DNA of 64,000 bases from Galerina marginata. Its lineage: Eukaryota > Basidiomycota > Agaricomycetes > Agaricales > Galerinaceae. Shown in pieces: positions 53,062 to 64,000 of the stretch. The notes beneath the pieces are model-generated. The model was not told the DNA's origin and did no database searches. It saw only the letters and a program-made list of their open reading frames with translations. Both the position numbers and the translations under genes were made by a program. Position 1 is the stretch's first letter, and each line of letters begins with the position of its first letter. Location: assembly GCA_023014335.1 (NCBI GenBank), contig JAECYW010000013.1:372001-436000 (forward strand), given 5' to 3'.

Positions 53062-56000
53062 CCGCAGCCGGTCCCGGACACAGTTGGCTGGAACGACGTT
53101 CTAAGTCCCATTGGACTGGCTCCTGCCAGTGCAAGATATTCGTTCTAAGTTTACCTTGTTCGCAACCGTCGTCGCCCGTGCTCGCCGCCTGCTTCTCAGG
53201 TCAGCGATGGCCCTCCAATCACCACCAACAGCTTAACTGAATTTGGTCCGTCGAAGCTTTCATGTACGCCACCTTACCATGACTTGTTTGATGATGTGCT
53301 GGATTGTATGCCATGCCTTGCTAGTTTCGTAGTCTATGGTTGTGGATCACTAGATCAATGGAAAGGACACATAGTTTGCATTAGTTTCCTCCCTTGTTTC
53401 TAAGGCCTCCATGCTTGGTCTCAATTTGAGCCACGGGTGACATGGTGAGTGATTTGTCTATTTAATTAATCGTGGTTGTTGTTTTTAAAATTGGGACTGT
53501 CGAGGTTGAATAAACAACAGGCTGACAAGTGGGAAAGTCAGCAAACATTTTCATAGGAGCTGTAAGCCAGTGGCCTGGCCTGGTGTGATTCGTAGGTCGA
53601 GAATGCTCATTCCGTAGCCAGCCCGCGTTGAGACTTGTCACCAAGCGATATTTGGTTCAGAAAACCTACAAAAAAATTTACATATCGAGCCTTAAGCTCG
53701 CTCAGTAGTTATTCAGCCTAACATAGAGTCCAGGTTAAGTGCTTGGTCTTGATACTCCAGGACCTAGATGGCAACAAGCGGATGGTCTTAAGCGGAGATT
53801 GACAAGGCCGAACGTTTAAGTCAGGCAGGATTATTATTTCGGAGACGAGGCATTGGCTGAAGTGATTCCACTCCAGACTGCGTCAAAGAACAGTCTACAG
53901 ATAAGTGGGGATTAGGTCAAGCGCGTAGAGATTGCTCAGTTACGATGTGGGGCTCCCCGTCGTTCCTGTTTAGCACCAAATTTATTAACCGTATTAGGGT
54001 TCTAAACAGGCAGCAATCCCACGCAGCTAAGCCGACAGGACACGTCAAAGCACCTCTGAGCTCAGACTGCTTCAAATGTTGCAGACAAGTTACAGAACAA
54101 AGAAACAGTAGCCAAACGTCGTCTAGAAGCCAAAGTCCACGACGTTATAAACTTGGTAACATGTACGTGTTGCCGAGAATACCGACATTCAATACTTACA
54201 CCGGTATATACCAGATAGACCTATGTTGATGAGTCGTCGCCAGTGAGTTCAATGCAGAGGAGGCAACAAGAAGGCACCGACAGACATGGCGACGGTAATC
54301 AAGTCACAATAACGACCGACCGACGCACGGTGGAACCGGCAAATTCTGTATATTTAGCAAGCCAAGAAGCCGCCAGGAACGGCCGCTTAATTCCCTGCTC
54401 ACCAACTGATTGCGTCTATGTTTAACAAGCAATGAGCGGTGAAGACGGAAAGCGACAACTAGTGAACGTTGAACGAGTGACGAGTCCGAAAATATCTTAG
54501 TTAGCGAGTGCAATGATAAAGGAGACCAGGCGGTGGTTTCTACAGTGTTTCCTTTCCCATGGTAATAATCAGATCGAGCTCGAAGCCTTGAGCTCGAAAC
54601 AACTGGAAAAGGGAGCGGAAGGAATGCGCCGCCAAATAATTTGCAAATAATTAGCTAAACAACACGCTGTCGAACTACTGTCAATGCTCCGGTCATCTGT
54701 TGGCAGCTGCTCAGTTTTCATTGCTATGTAACTTCGACCAAATAAGTTGCCGGTCAACAAATGGGTCGAACCTGTGGTCGAAGGCTATCTATTTTTGAAA
54801 GATTCAGAGTGCGTGACTGTCCTTGCACGGACTGCCCAAGGACAGCTTGAATTTCCCCTGTACCTGTTATAAGCTCAGAACAGAAACATGATACGGGACC
54901 GAAAGACTGTCCATCTCGATTACACGCCACTCAAGAAAACAACGAGGAATGGGCATGAATCTAGCCTGCGCAATGCTAATTAGGAGTTACTTTAAAACGT
55001 GCGGAGTTCTCAGCTCTGCAGTTCGGAATATGGTATTCTCGTCCCGGAGTTCAATGATACTTATTGGGTACCTATTATAATTTATCGATATCCATTAATT
55101 GATTGAAACGGGCTTTGGAGACGGCTATCGAGGCGGGCACGAAGTCACCCTTTCGACGGGTTGTTCATGGCAACTTGGAGACTACAAGGCGCTACCTGAA
55201 GGCTCTATCGGGTTTCTGAAGCCGCGAGTGACGACTTTGATTAGTAAATGAGATATTGGAATTTGGCGGGTCCTGATTTAGGGGCTAATTAGTAATGACA
55301 CGACGAAAGGGGTCAGGCGCGCTTAAACATTAAGCGCCCATCTCCATTTGGCCAAGGCGCATCAAAATGGCGCAACGCCTGATGCAAACTTGGTGCAAAG
55401 GCAATATGCGACAGGCCTCAACCGCAACGACGTCATTCAGTACCTGCTTCGTGCTAAGCGACGAGTTCCGGAACGGATAAACAACGGAGGCATCGATGGG
55501 TTCTCTCAGTTTGCTGGCTTACTTTTCGGTATGCAGTCGCTTTAACCGGTAGGGCGAAGGAATAGCTGAGCTACATCCTAGCAGGTTACAACGGTTCTGT
55601 GGTCTACAGACTCGGAGCACGAAACTTGGTTGGAGCCAACTATACCACCTGTTTTTTCTCCTACGTGGGACTCGGCTGCTTAGTGCATGGCGCAAAATTC
55701 CCTAACTTCGGAAGCGCTTGCGGCGTTGCGCAATCCTCGCCACCCATGCGCATCCGAGCTCAAGGGTCCCACTTCGCAGTTAGTACGCCCACGAACACCA
55801 AAAAATCCATTTTCCAGTCCACTCTGAGGTACTACACCACAATCTTCGCGGAGTGACTGAAACTAAGGCCCAGGTACAAACTACGCAAAGAGGACGTCAG
55901 CTTTTAGAATTGCGTCCAACGATTCACCGGATATTGGCCGGATCTGCACCTACATTGCGCCACTCACCAGCCAATTACGGCACCGATTTGCCAGGAAGCC

Positions 56001-59000
56001 GCCCAATTAGGATAGGCGGGCAGTTATAGTGCACGATCAACGGACGCCCAAGCTGTCTCGTTGCTCTTCCCTGCTCTTCCGGTTTATTCACGCGACAGCA
56101 CCGGTGACCTGCCACCTACAGCTCAGCAATTCATGAAAACTTAGCTGTGGGGAAAACGCGTCCGAGTCATTTCTGCAACTAAATTAAAATTTTGGTGGGT
56201 TTCGTATTTCCGATGAATTGAGTGCTGTCCAAGGCTAAAGTATTGCAGGTCTGTCCGTCCGTGGGATCAGGACCGACAGTCGCTGGCTGCTGCCAGTTGA
56301 CACGAAGCGACTCCGGTTCCCGGAAGCGAATAGATCACCTCCTGCAGCCTGGACAGGACCTGGCCAACCATTCGACGTGCTCCCAACGTGCCTCCGAGCT
56401 CTCCCGAACGTCGGGGTCATGTTCCAAGTGCCAGTCAACTTGAAGACTTACAGCTGGCCTTATCCGCCATCCATTGGGTGATCCAACAACAACTGCTGGT
56501 ACCTGTCGTTGTCAATCAATGTCGCAGCACATACCATACTGTACCCACCCTCCAAAATTATCCTCCTCCGTACTTATCGCTCGCGTTTGGCTTGCCAAGT
56601 TTACCTCCACCCACAGTCCAGAGCTGGATATTATTTCTATGGCACGGCGGCCACACTGGGGCTCTCCAAGTTGAAAATATCCAGGCATGCCACTGGACAT
56701 CTGTCCATGTCTATTCTACCTTACGGAAAACTGTTTTGACATTAATTGTGCCCCTGCGCCACCGGAAGTTAAGCATGCGCATTGCTTGCTTTCTGGCGAT
56801 TTCTGCGCAGCGTAAAAGGTACTATTGGGCTATTCTCGATGTTGTGCTCGTCGGAGCCGTCCACTGGCACTCTGGAGTCTGGGTGGCGCCAATCTAGGCC
56901 ATGGACAATCTCCACTGCAGCAGCGCAGTCAGCTGGAAGCTGCTGAGTTCCTCGCAGCAGGCGCCCGCCCTGAAAATAATACTCCGAGCGCGAGCAGGCG
57001 CAGGCGAAGACGCAAGCACGCGCAATTCACCTCGAGTCTGTCCGACTCACTCTGCGTCCTCCCATCGCGTCTGGACTCCAGCGGCACGCCCGCCCACTCC
57101 GCGCAGGCCGTAGGCGCAGCCGACGTCGCGGCTAGCCTGCGTGATCGTCGGCTAAGCCTCGACCTTGGTTACCACCTCGAGACGCGCGATCGAGGGCTGA
57201 CAGCGCGGGCGGAGCCTGCAGGGAAAATATCCAAAACCCAAAATTAAAACCAAAATTAAAAAACCAGGTTCGCTCTCACCATCGGACACGTGTGTATCGC
57301 GTCCCGTTTCGAAACGACGCTAGGGATGGGCTAGGGTCGGATAGGATCTTGCTTAGCGGGTAGTCCTTGGCGGGATTTGGTGTGACTCGGGTCTACTGTA
57401 CCAAGACTGTACTGTCTTTCTTAGAGGCTGTCAGGACCGCTCGGCGCTCGCCCCACACCCATCGCCAGGATCATTGACAGGATTCAAAGTAATGCGTGTT
57501 TACTCAAAACTACTTTTTTATCGACATAATTAACCAATCTCGGCCCACTGGTGATAATGGACGATAAGCAGCTCGGACTTGGAGCGTTGTTTACTTCCTC
57601 TCTCCTAGGTTCAAGGATCTTTCTCTGCCAGTATCAAAAAAGTTATTTAAATATCCTCTCTATCAAGCATCACATCTCAACACTCGCACAACGCGTGCAC
57701 CCACTCCAAGCTCCGTACCCCCACACTCAGAGCTCAGACTGCCAGTGGATTATGGCACGCCATTGCAGAATGCAGATTCGCCATTCTTTTGCCGACGCGT
57801 TTCTGGCATCTCGCTGACCCTTCATGTCATCGCCCCAGGTCCAACGCCTATTTTTACGAGGTCTCGAGACCTCGCATGCACGGCGCGGGGTCACGCGACG
57901 GCGGCGCGTCCATAACTGGCTCCGCGTCGGGGGGTCGGCTGCTCGGCGCGCCTTCCAGGATGAGCCTTCCCTGAGTTTCCCTAACTGGCCTCGAAGATAA
58001 GATGCGGGGCCCAGCCATGCTAAGTAGTGGAGCCGGTTAATTAGCTAGATAGGTTCTGCCTATCGAATCGTGTAACCACATCACCGATGACGCACGCGCC
58101 TCTGAAAAGAAAAAAATAAATTGACTCCGTTCCATTTTACTGTATGTACAACGACCGCGACCGCATCACCAACTACGTAGCTTTAGCGCTACACAGAACC
58201 GAAATTACTCATCCGTATCGAACGCCCGCCGGGCTCCGTATTCATTCCGAATCTAATCTTAATAATTCTCTCTACAGGCGCTACTGTACACCCCCGATCG
58301 AGTCTAGCACGGTTCCGGATCCGGCGAGCAAGGAAAGGGAAAGGCTCGTCGTCATGAGAGACGGCACAGCTTGGAGTTCAAGTCGGGAGAACGCTCAATG
58401 GATATGTTGATAAGTCGGATCTGGGCTGCGCAGTACCTGCTATTTTATTCGTAGCGCTATTGCGGGGGCCCTGTTCCATCGAGCTCGAGAGTCGAGGGCG
58501 CAATAGGGCGCAATAAGTAGGGGTGTGATAGAATTTTAGGATGGGAATAGACTGCTGATTGGGGATTGAATAGGTATCGCTGGACGGTGTATAACATTTA
58601 GGTAGTAGCAGCAACTGAACAGGTCAAAACGGAGATCGAGACAAAAGGGCACGATAATGGGAACATCTAAGAAATGGCACCGAAGTAAGCGGACGCGAAT
58701 CGAGATAGCCCTGGAATATATACAATACTCTGGGGCGGCTAAAGACTGTTTTGGGTGTTCAACGCGCGTAGTTGAATTCGGGGAACACAAAATAGGCAAG
58801 CTCGGCAGACGATTATCACGAAGAAAAGCAGATGGGCGAGCCTAGTCCGACTCTGCGTAGTAAAATAGCGCAATGTATCATTCTTGAAAATACCCACTTT
58901 ATTCCCCCTGGGGCACAAGTGTAGATGATAATTATTTATCGGCTGATCGTAACTTGAACAAGGAATTCGAACGGAAAGAATCGGAAGGCCTAATATCCAG

Positions 59001-59600
59001 AACCCCGTTGGGATCCAGAGGCGCGCGCAGGGTGAGCAGCCCGAGTTTGAGAGAGGGAAGAGCGCAAATGCGCGTTATTCAAACAGCAGAAGAGAGTTCG
59101 GGCGGGCCTAATGACGGTGCGATGGACTGGACAGACGATTTTCGCGCAGAGAATCCCAAATTCGACAAACCCCACCCCGTGAACAGTGTAATGAAACAAC
59201 ACAATTTATCAAGCTCCAAGCTCGGAGGCCCGCCCTTCTTTTCTTCCTTCCTTCGTTTTTCGGTGCTTCTCCAGATTCGTGCATCAAGTACGCCAAGCAA
59301 GCCAGATCTCCATAGGAGATGGGGTCGCGCACGATCTGGCGCGACGCAACAAGCGAAGAAGGACGAGAATCCATGTTTCAGAACGAGGAGCCCGAGTCAA
59401 GCAACCCCGCCTCGTGTTTTCGTCGACAACAAGAACTGTGTTGGCAGGGCATAAGAGCGTAGAGGTTCGAGCTCCTAGACAGACCCAGGGAAAGATTACA
59501 GCGAATAGGCCACGGCTGGAAGAACGACAGCAGAGCGAGGCCGTAATGTTGGCAGAGTAAGTATTACTGCAGAACGAAGAAAAAAAATCAAGGCAAAGGA
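53062..59600. other. Gene-poor region
   Basis: 6.5 kb in which I find no frame with defensible splicing or family similarity on either strand. Open frames are short and compositionally unlike the neighbouring genes. Base composition is patchy: AT-rich around 53450-53700 and 55060-55110, GC-rich around 56900-57240 and 57850-57970. There are no obvious LTRs, no long tandem arrays and no recognisable transposase or reverse transcriptase. It may be eroded transposon sequence or a long regulatory region. An 18 bp perfect palindrome lies at 57857-57874. Confidence 0.5.
57857..57874. repeat. 18 bp perfect palindrome
   Basis: CGAGGTCTCGAGACCTCG reads identically on both strands. It lies in a GC-rich part of the gene-poor region; no gene is adjacent. 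Confidence 0.9.
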
Positions 59601-59603
59601 GCT

Positions 59604-60200
59604 GTCTATATAAGCCCAAATTAAACAAAAAATAATGGCAGGCCGAACCCCGACGCGCTCGCCTCGAAGCGCTTTCCCCAAGATTCACAGAAGGCGCAGA
59701 AGGCAGGATGGTGAAACAATCACAATCAGATCGTAGGTGGTAATGAATCTGGGCGACGAGAGGATGGAAGGTCGTCCAGATCGGTGGAGAGACGCGAAGG
59801 CAGACGAAGGAGAAGCTTGGGGAAGATGGGGGAGGAGCCTCATGCTTGAGACGGCAACAAGTTTCACGAGCCCACAAGTTTTTGAAACGACGAGACAACG
59901 GGAGAGTGGGTGGTTGGCGATTTTTTCGATGTGAATTGCGCTCGTCAACAGACGTGGATGTCAGAGGAAAGACTAAGCGGGAATATTCCTCGACAAAAAA
60001 AATGACTATATATGCACTAATTGGTGTAGGCCGACGCGCCCGCCTGTAAAGATCTGGCTGTGAAACAACCAAAGAGAGATTCACAGAAGGTGGGCAATAA
60101 TCACGTTCAGATCCCAGCTTGGACCGAATCTGAGCAAGGAAGAGGAAATTGGAGGAGGTGGAGGTGATTCGCGAAGGCGGAAGAAGGAGAAGGAGGGTCG
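59604..60200. repeat. Degenerate direct duplication with TATA-like motifs
   Basis: Two imperfect copies, about 59604-59810 and 60000-60195, share in order a CTATATA-type motif, GGCCGA followed by a CGCG-rich segment, AGATTCACAGAAGG, an AATCACnnTCAGATC segment, and a purine-rich GAAGGAGAAG stretch. They lie 0.6-1.2 kb upstream of the gene at 60844. They could be duplicated promoter modules or remnants of a short element. The long minus-strand open frame across them is probably a by-product of purine/pyrimidine skew. Confidence 0.55.
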
Positions 60201-60843
60201 ACGACATGGAGAGAGATTTGGCGAGATTGGAGGTAGGGGTGACAGGGTGACAGACAGGAAGGAGACGTCAGTGGAAGCGGAAGGGAGTGGTGCATGTGGG
60301 CCGTGACGCACGGGCAGGCAGAGGCCGTTTGTCAGTCTCTGTTGGTAAAGGACGGTCGAGACTCAAGACCGTCTGGAGGACGGAAATGCAGGAACGAAAA
60401 GGTCGGGATGATGGGTGAAGGGTCGCACGTACGGGAAGCGAGAAAGGAAAAAAGCCGACGCGTTTCATGATTGGGTGGTGTGCAGACAATAACATGGGCA
60501 TTCATTCTCAGGGAGAGGCGGATCACTCGGTGCGAAGAACAAAAAAATAGTATGTTGGTCCGTCCGTGTGGGTAATTTTGAATATTTTGGAGTGAGTCAG
60601 CGCAAGAGTGCACTGTGTTACGTATGGAGCAGTCCTCGAGGATAGAGCGTGTATAGACCAGAGTCGGGATGGTGGAAAAAGGCAAGAGGCGGGAGGGAGA
60701 TCTGAGTGGAGATTGACTGGCAGGTGCTTGACGACAGAGCGCTGGAGAGATCGGATCTGAGATGCAGCATTAGTCGAAAAAGGCAAGAGCTTTGAACTAC
60801 TTATAACCAGCTGTTGTTCTCTCGCTATAGGCACTCGCTTGTC

Positions 60844-62107
60844 ATGTTCCGCACCCACTCGCCCTACTCGCCCTTCTTCACCTCTGGCCTGCTCTCAGAG
60901 CCCCTCACATCCCGCCCGGCCAGTCCCGATGTCCCGCTGAGTCCCACCCGCCGCGGCAGTCTGCCCACCGACAATGCCTCGCGCGCTCCCCAAGAGCATG
61001 TCTCCGCCTTTTACTTTACGCTGCAGCCCCGCCGCGACGAGGACGAGTTCCGCTCCTACCTCTCTCTCGATCTCGCAGAGTCCCAGTCCATGCGCTCGGC
61101 CAGTCTCAAGCGCAAAGCCTCTTCAAAGGCTGCATCATCACGCGCTTCTTCCAAGCCTTTCCGCTTCCCGTGCGCCCTTTCTCTTTTTTTCCTTTGTATT
61201 CTGGCTAACCAAACGCCACAGACCAATCGCAGAGACGCCCGCAGTGCCCGTGCCCCAAGTAGCACCGACGCCCCTGCGCATGCGCTTCTCCCGCGACTCC
61301 CTGCGCACCATCCCCTCACCAAAACCTGCGCCCTCCATCACCCTCCCAGAGCTCCCCAGGGTCTCCCAATCCCCACCCCGTCTGCCATCTCTCCTCCCTC
61401 TACCAGCCCTCGACCTGTCTCTGCCCACACTCACACGCACATCACCCCCGCGCACTGCCCCTGGCCTATCCCACAAGCTCTCCGCCAAACACCGGCTCTC
61501 CATCGCCACAAAGGCCTCCTCCTCCACAGTCTCCACCCGCGCGAGGCGGCACAACCGCTCAGAGGCCCTTGCCCGCCTCGAAGGCCGCTCCCGCTCCGCC
61601 CCTCTCGTCTACCCCAAGCGCAACTTTATGAGCATGAGCGACGATGAAGACGACGACGACGAAGGCGACTCTTTCGTCTTTCCCAACCCCAACGCCCTCG
61701 AAAACACCGACGCGGACGCAGACGACGAGGACGAGGACAGCGACCTCGACAGCCTCCACCTCCCCGACATCACCCTCCACAACCCCCTCATGGAGCCCGA
61801 GGACATGGTCCTCCCCCTGCCCTCTCCCGCGAAGTACCTCGAGGCGCCCCGCTCCGCGCCCCTCCCACCACGGAGGAGAGAGTCGCCCCCGTCCAACTCG
61901 TTCGGGCTCGGGCTGGGTGCGGGCCTCAGGCGGCAGCGGACGAGACGCGGCGGCAACCACGCCACAAGCAAGGATTGGTTCCCGCTCAAGAGCTTCATCG
62001 ACCTCCACAACGACGACGATGCCGCCAGCCACTCCCACCACACCAGGAACAGCAGCAGCGGCAACTGGATGTGGCGCAGCTTCATCGAGGTCGCCAATGT
62101 GTCGTAA
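60844..62107 (+). CDS. Disordered Ser/Pro-rich, acidic conserved-type hypothetical protein
   Basis: Two exons (60844-61169, 61222-62107), phases consistent, 403 residues. The intron (GTGCGC donor, CCACAG acceptor) has a strong polypyrimidine tract. The N-terminal part contains FRTHSPYSPFFTSGLLSEPL and a short ordered-looking motif VSAFYFTLQPRRDEDEFRSYLSLDL. The centre is Pro/Ser-rich, then comes an acidic block (DDEDDDDEGD and DADADDEDEDSDLD) and a C-terminal motif NWMWRSFIEVANVS preceded by DWFPLKSFIDL. No catalytic domain. The conserved-looking terminal motifs and clean splicing favour a real protein; nuclear or scaffold roles are possible but unproven. Coding GC is much higher than in the rest of the window. 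Confidence 0.75.
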
Positions 62108-64000
62108 CTGCTTGATTGCTGTGGCGTTCTCTTTTATTTTCCCCCTCGGTGCCATACATTTTGGCACTGATTAGCGGCTTTTATACTAGCTGCTTTATGC
62201 TCGCCCTCACTTGGGCTCTTGCAACATCTTTCGCGCGCCTGTCGCATAGCGTCTGCCTGCCCGCCTTTCCTGGCCTACTACCCCCCCAATCTTGCACCAT
62301 ACCCACCATCTTGTCCATACGCAATACGCATACTGTACCCGCCCTAATCCTAATGCGTCCACTGTCATTGTCCACTAGCATTTCCCATTCCATTCCATTC
62401 TTCCTTTGATTTGTTGTCCCATCACTCATTCATTCTCCATCATCTTGTACCATCCCATCCATCGTCTTGCAACCACCACCAATCACCCATCACGAAAAAA
62501 AAATACGCCTCTCCCACTTGCTTGTCTGCTTGTTTGTACCCTCTCCATTTTCCCGATATCATACGACAGCACAACCACAATCACAAGCCTTGCCCTGTAC
62601 CACCACCCCCCACCGGCACGCTCTGCGAGTTCAGCCCGCATAATTAAATAATATCATTATCCTACATATCGTCCCACCTATTACACTCATTCATCGGCCG
62701 TCGGCTCAACTCCGACCCACAGTCCTTACCCTCGTCTTTTCGCTTCTTCAGCTCGCTACGGCGAGCATGCATTATACACAGTACATACATCTTAGATCCC
62801 AAAAACAATCGAAAAATGTTGTTTAACCGTGCACTATCCTCGTCCGATCCTTCTGTTGAGAACAAGAACAAGCCAGGAGCGTGATTCTGGACGATGACAT
62901 GGAATTTCAGCAGAAAGAAGTGACGCCACGGCCCCTGAGGAACTCGAGCTCGCGTGGAAGCTTATGGGAACGCGACTCGCACTATTATTACTGTCTGTAT
63001 TGCCGCCCTTGTTCAACTTTCGTCTCCTTCCAAGCAGGAATTCCAGGTAGGCAGGCAAGTCGTGATGGATCAACTGCCAGTGCCATGGACCCAGCGCAAT
63101 TACAATTGCGAATTCGAAATTAACCACCCTCAGCATTCGTTCGAGGACATGGATCAAATTGATTATCATGCGCCTCAAGTCAAAGTTCTCTTCAACAATC
63201 ACAAGTGTGCTTTATTTATTGTGCCCCTACGTACATGTGAGTGCTGTAGCTACGTTACAGAGTCCAAATCATCTCGGTTCTCAGAGCCCATTGTGTAGTA
63301 GTCATTTTACGATTTTACGATTTTATTGTGCTGCCAGCGTCGGGTGCAACGACGTTGAACAAAAGCGAAATGATGCAGTCGCGTGCAGGTATTTAAGAGA
63401 ACAATGAATTCGAAGTCCAAATTTACCGCGAGTCAGAATGAGTGAGAATTCAGATCTCAGAATTGATGCTTCTCAACCTGTTCATACCCATGCTCCTAAA
63501 ATAATAGAAAATCCATTGTTATCCTTCAGAACACTGGCCTGGCAGCTGCTGCCACCGGCATGCTTAAAACACTGATTCTATGATTCGAACTTCGAATACC
63601 AACTATCCCGGAATCTGTAAGAAACAAAATACATATGTAAGCCCTTCGAGATCTCCCAACAAGTTTCGACACGAGTCGAGGTATTCTTTTTCTCCGGTTC
63701 ACAGCTCACCGAGGTCCCCTTCTTGGAATACATACATACATACCCCTTGGAAATCCGTCCTGCAGGCAGGCAGGCTGCAAGCCTCGAGGACTTGGGGCAG
63801 AGGCAACCGCATGCCTGCCCCTGGTCCCCAGCGGCGGCCAGCGAGCGCCCAACCACAAGCGCAGGCTTCGACTCCCACAACCAGGGGCTGGAGGAACCCA
63901 TACAACCGGACCAGGAGGGAAAAGTCGAGCCTCGCGGCTAGAGGCGCGTTACAGTAAGCGATGGGTTCAACGAGCAAATGACCATAAAAAGAAAAATTCC
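62108..64000. other. No supported gene (right flank)
   Basis: The first ~550 bp is a pyrimidine-rich 3' flank of the preceding gene. Further right, short frames on both strands (62834-63202, 63580-63957) have no family features. A gene may begin beyond the window. Confidence 0.5.

Noticed and set aside
55348..55856. Possible decayed transporter or transposon frames
   Set aside because: Two short frames look protein-like locally, but I could not match any motif or connect them by splice sites.
59284..60207. Minus-strand 307-residue open frame in the gene-poor region
   Set aside because: It overlies the degenerate duplication and a strongly purine/pyrimidine-skewed stretch, has internal similarity only because the DNA is duplicated, and shows no domain or splice signals.
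61138..62167. Long minus-strand frames opposite the 60844 gene
   Set aside because: GC-rich coding DNA gives open antisense frames; the plus-strand model has a clean intron and motif-like termini, the minus frames do not.
63570..63620. GTTCGAATC on the minus strand, resembling a tRNA B box
   Set aside because: No A box at a suitable distance and no foldable acceptor or anticodon arms; not a tRNA.
1..64000. CRISPR arrays, bacterial operons, rRNA genes
   Set aside because: No regularly spaced repeats, no Shine-Dalgarno-led gene strings and no rRNA-like sequence; pervasive spliceosomal introns mark nuclear fungal DNA.

Overview
The window is nuclear DNA of a filamentous basidiomycete, most likely an agaricomycete. 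Genes are split by many 45-70 bp GT-AG introns, intergenic gaps are short, and reconstructed proteins read like agaricomycete orthologues (ARPC2, acetyl-CoA carboxylase, NAD synthase, Sec6, Coq6, Bud6, Zds, Zap1). All gene models were built by hand: I looked for splice sites that keep the frame and restore family motifs. Where I say phases are consistent, every exon junction was summed.

Layout. 1-2 kb: one small TATA-driven two-exon gene. 2.1-9.3 kb: BUD6 and a DCR2-like phosphoesterase (both minus), then mitoribosomal uL23m (plus). 9.4-13 kb: a leucine-rich-repeat protein followed after only 104 bp by a Zap1-type zinc-responsive regulator. 13.1-19.5 kb (minus): an F-box-like protein, a CTP:phosphocholine cytidylyltransferase-like protein with altered catalytic motifs, an FAD phenol-hydroxylase-type monooxygenase whose 3' end is split by a 370 bp TA-flanked MITE, and TMA16. 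20.4-23.2 kb: a Zds-family polarity/mitosis regulator. 24.0-33.8 kb: an accessory island with a receptor-like membrane protein carrying two tandem copies of one ectodomain, then four P-loop GTPase genes holding five G domains. One of these genes is a head-to-tail double-GTPase fusion, and two end in the same CVVQ CaaX tail. 34.6-53.1 kb: a dense housekeeping block (ARPC2, ACC1, QNS1, SEC6, COQ6, an uncharacterised coiled-coil protein). 53.1-60.8 kb: a gene-poor stretch with no supportable gene, ending in a degenerate TATA-containing direct duplication. 60.8-62.1 kb: a disordered Ser/Pro-rich and acidic protein. The last 1.9 kb holds nothing I can support.

How the genes fit together. Bud6, Zds, Sec6 and ARPC2 all act in polarised growth but are scattered, so I treat this as coincidence. 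The strongest novelty candidate is the 24-34 kb island: a putative surface protein with duplicated ectodomains next to a young, rearranged family of membrane-targeted, AIG1/GIMAP-like GTPases, set between conserved genes. The second is the MITE insertion, which gives a precise before-and-after view of a gene truncation.
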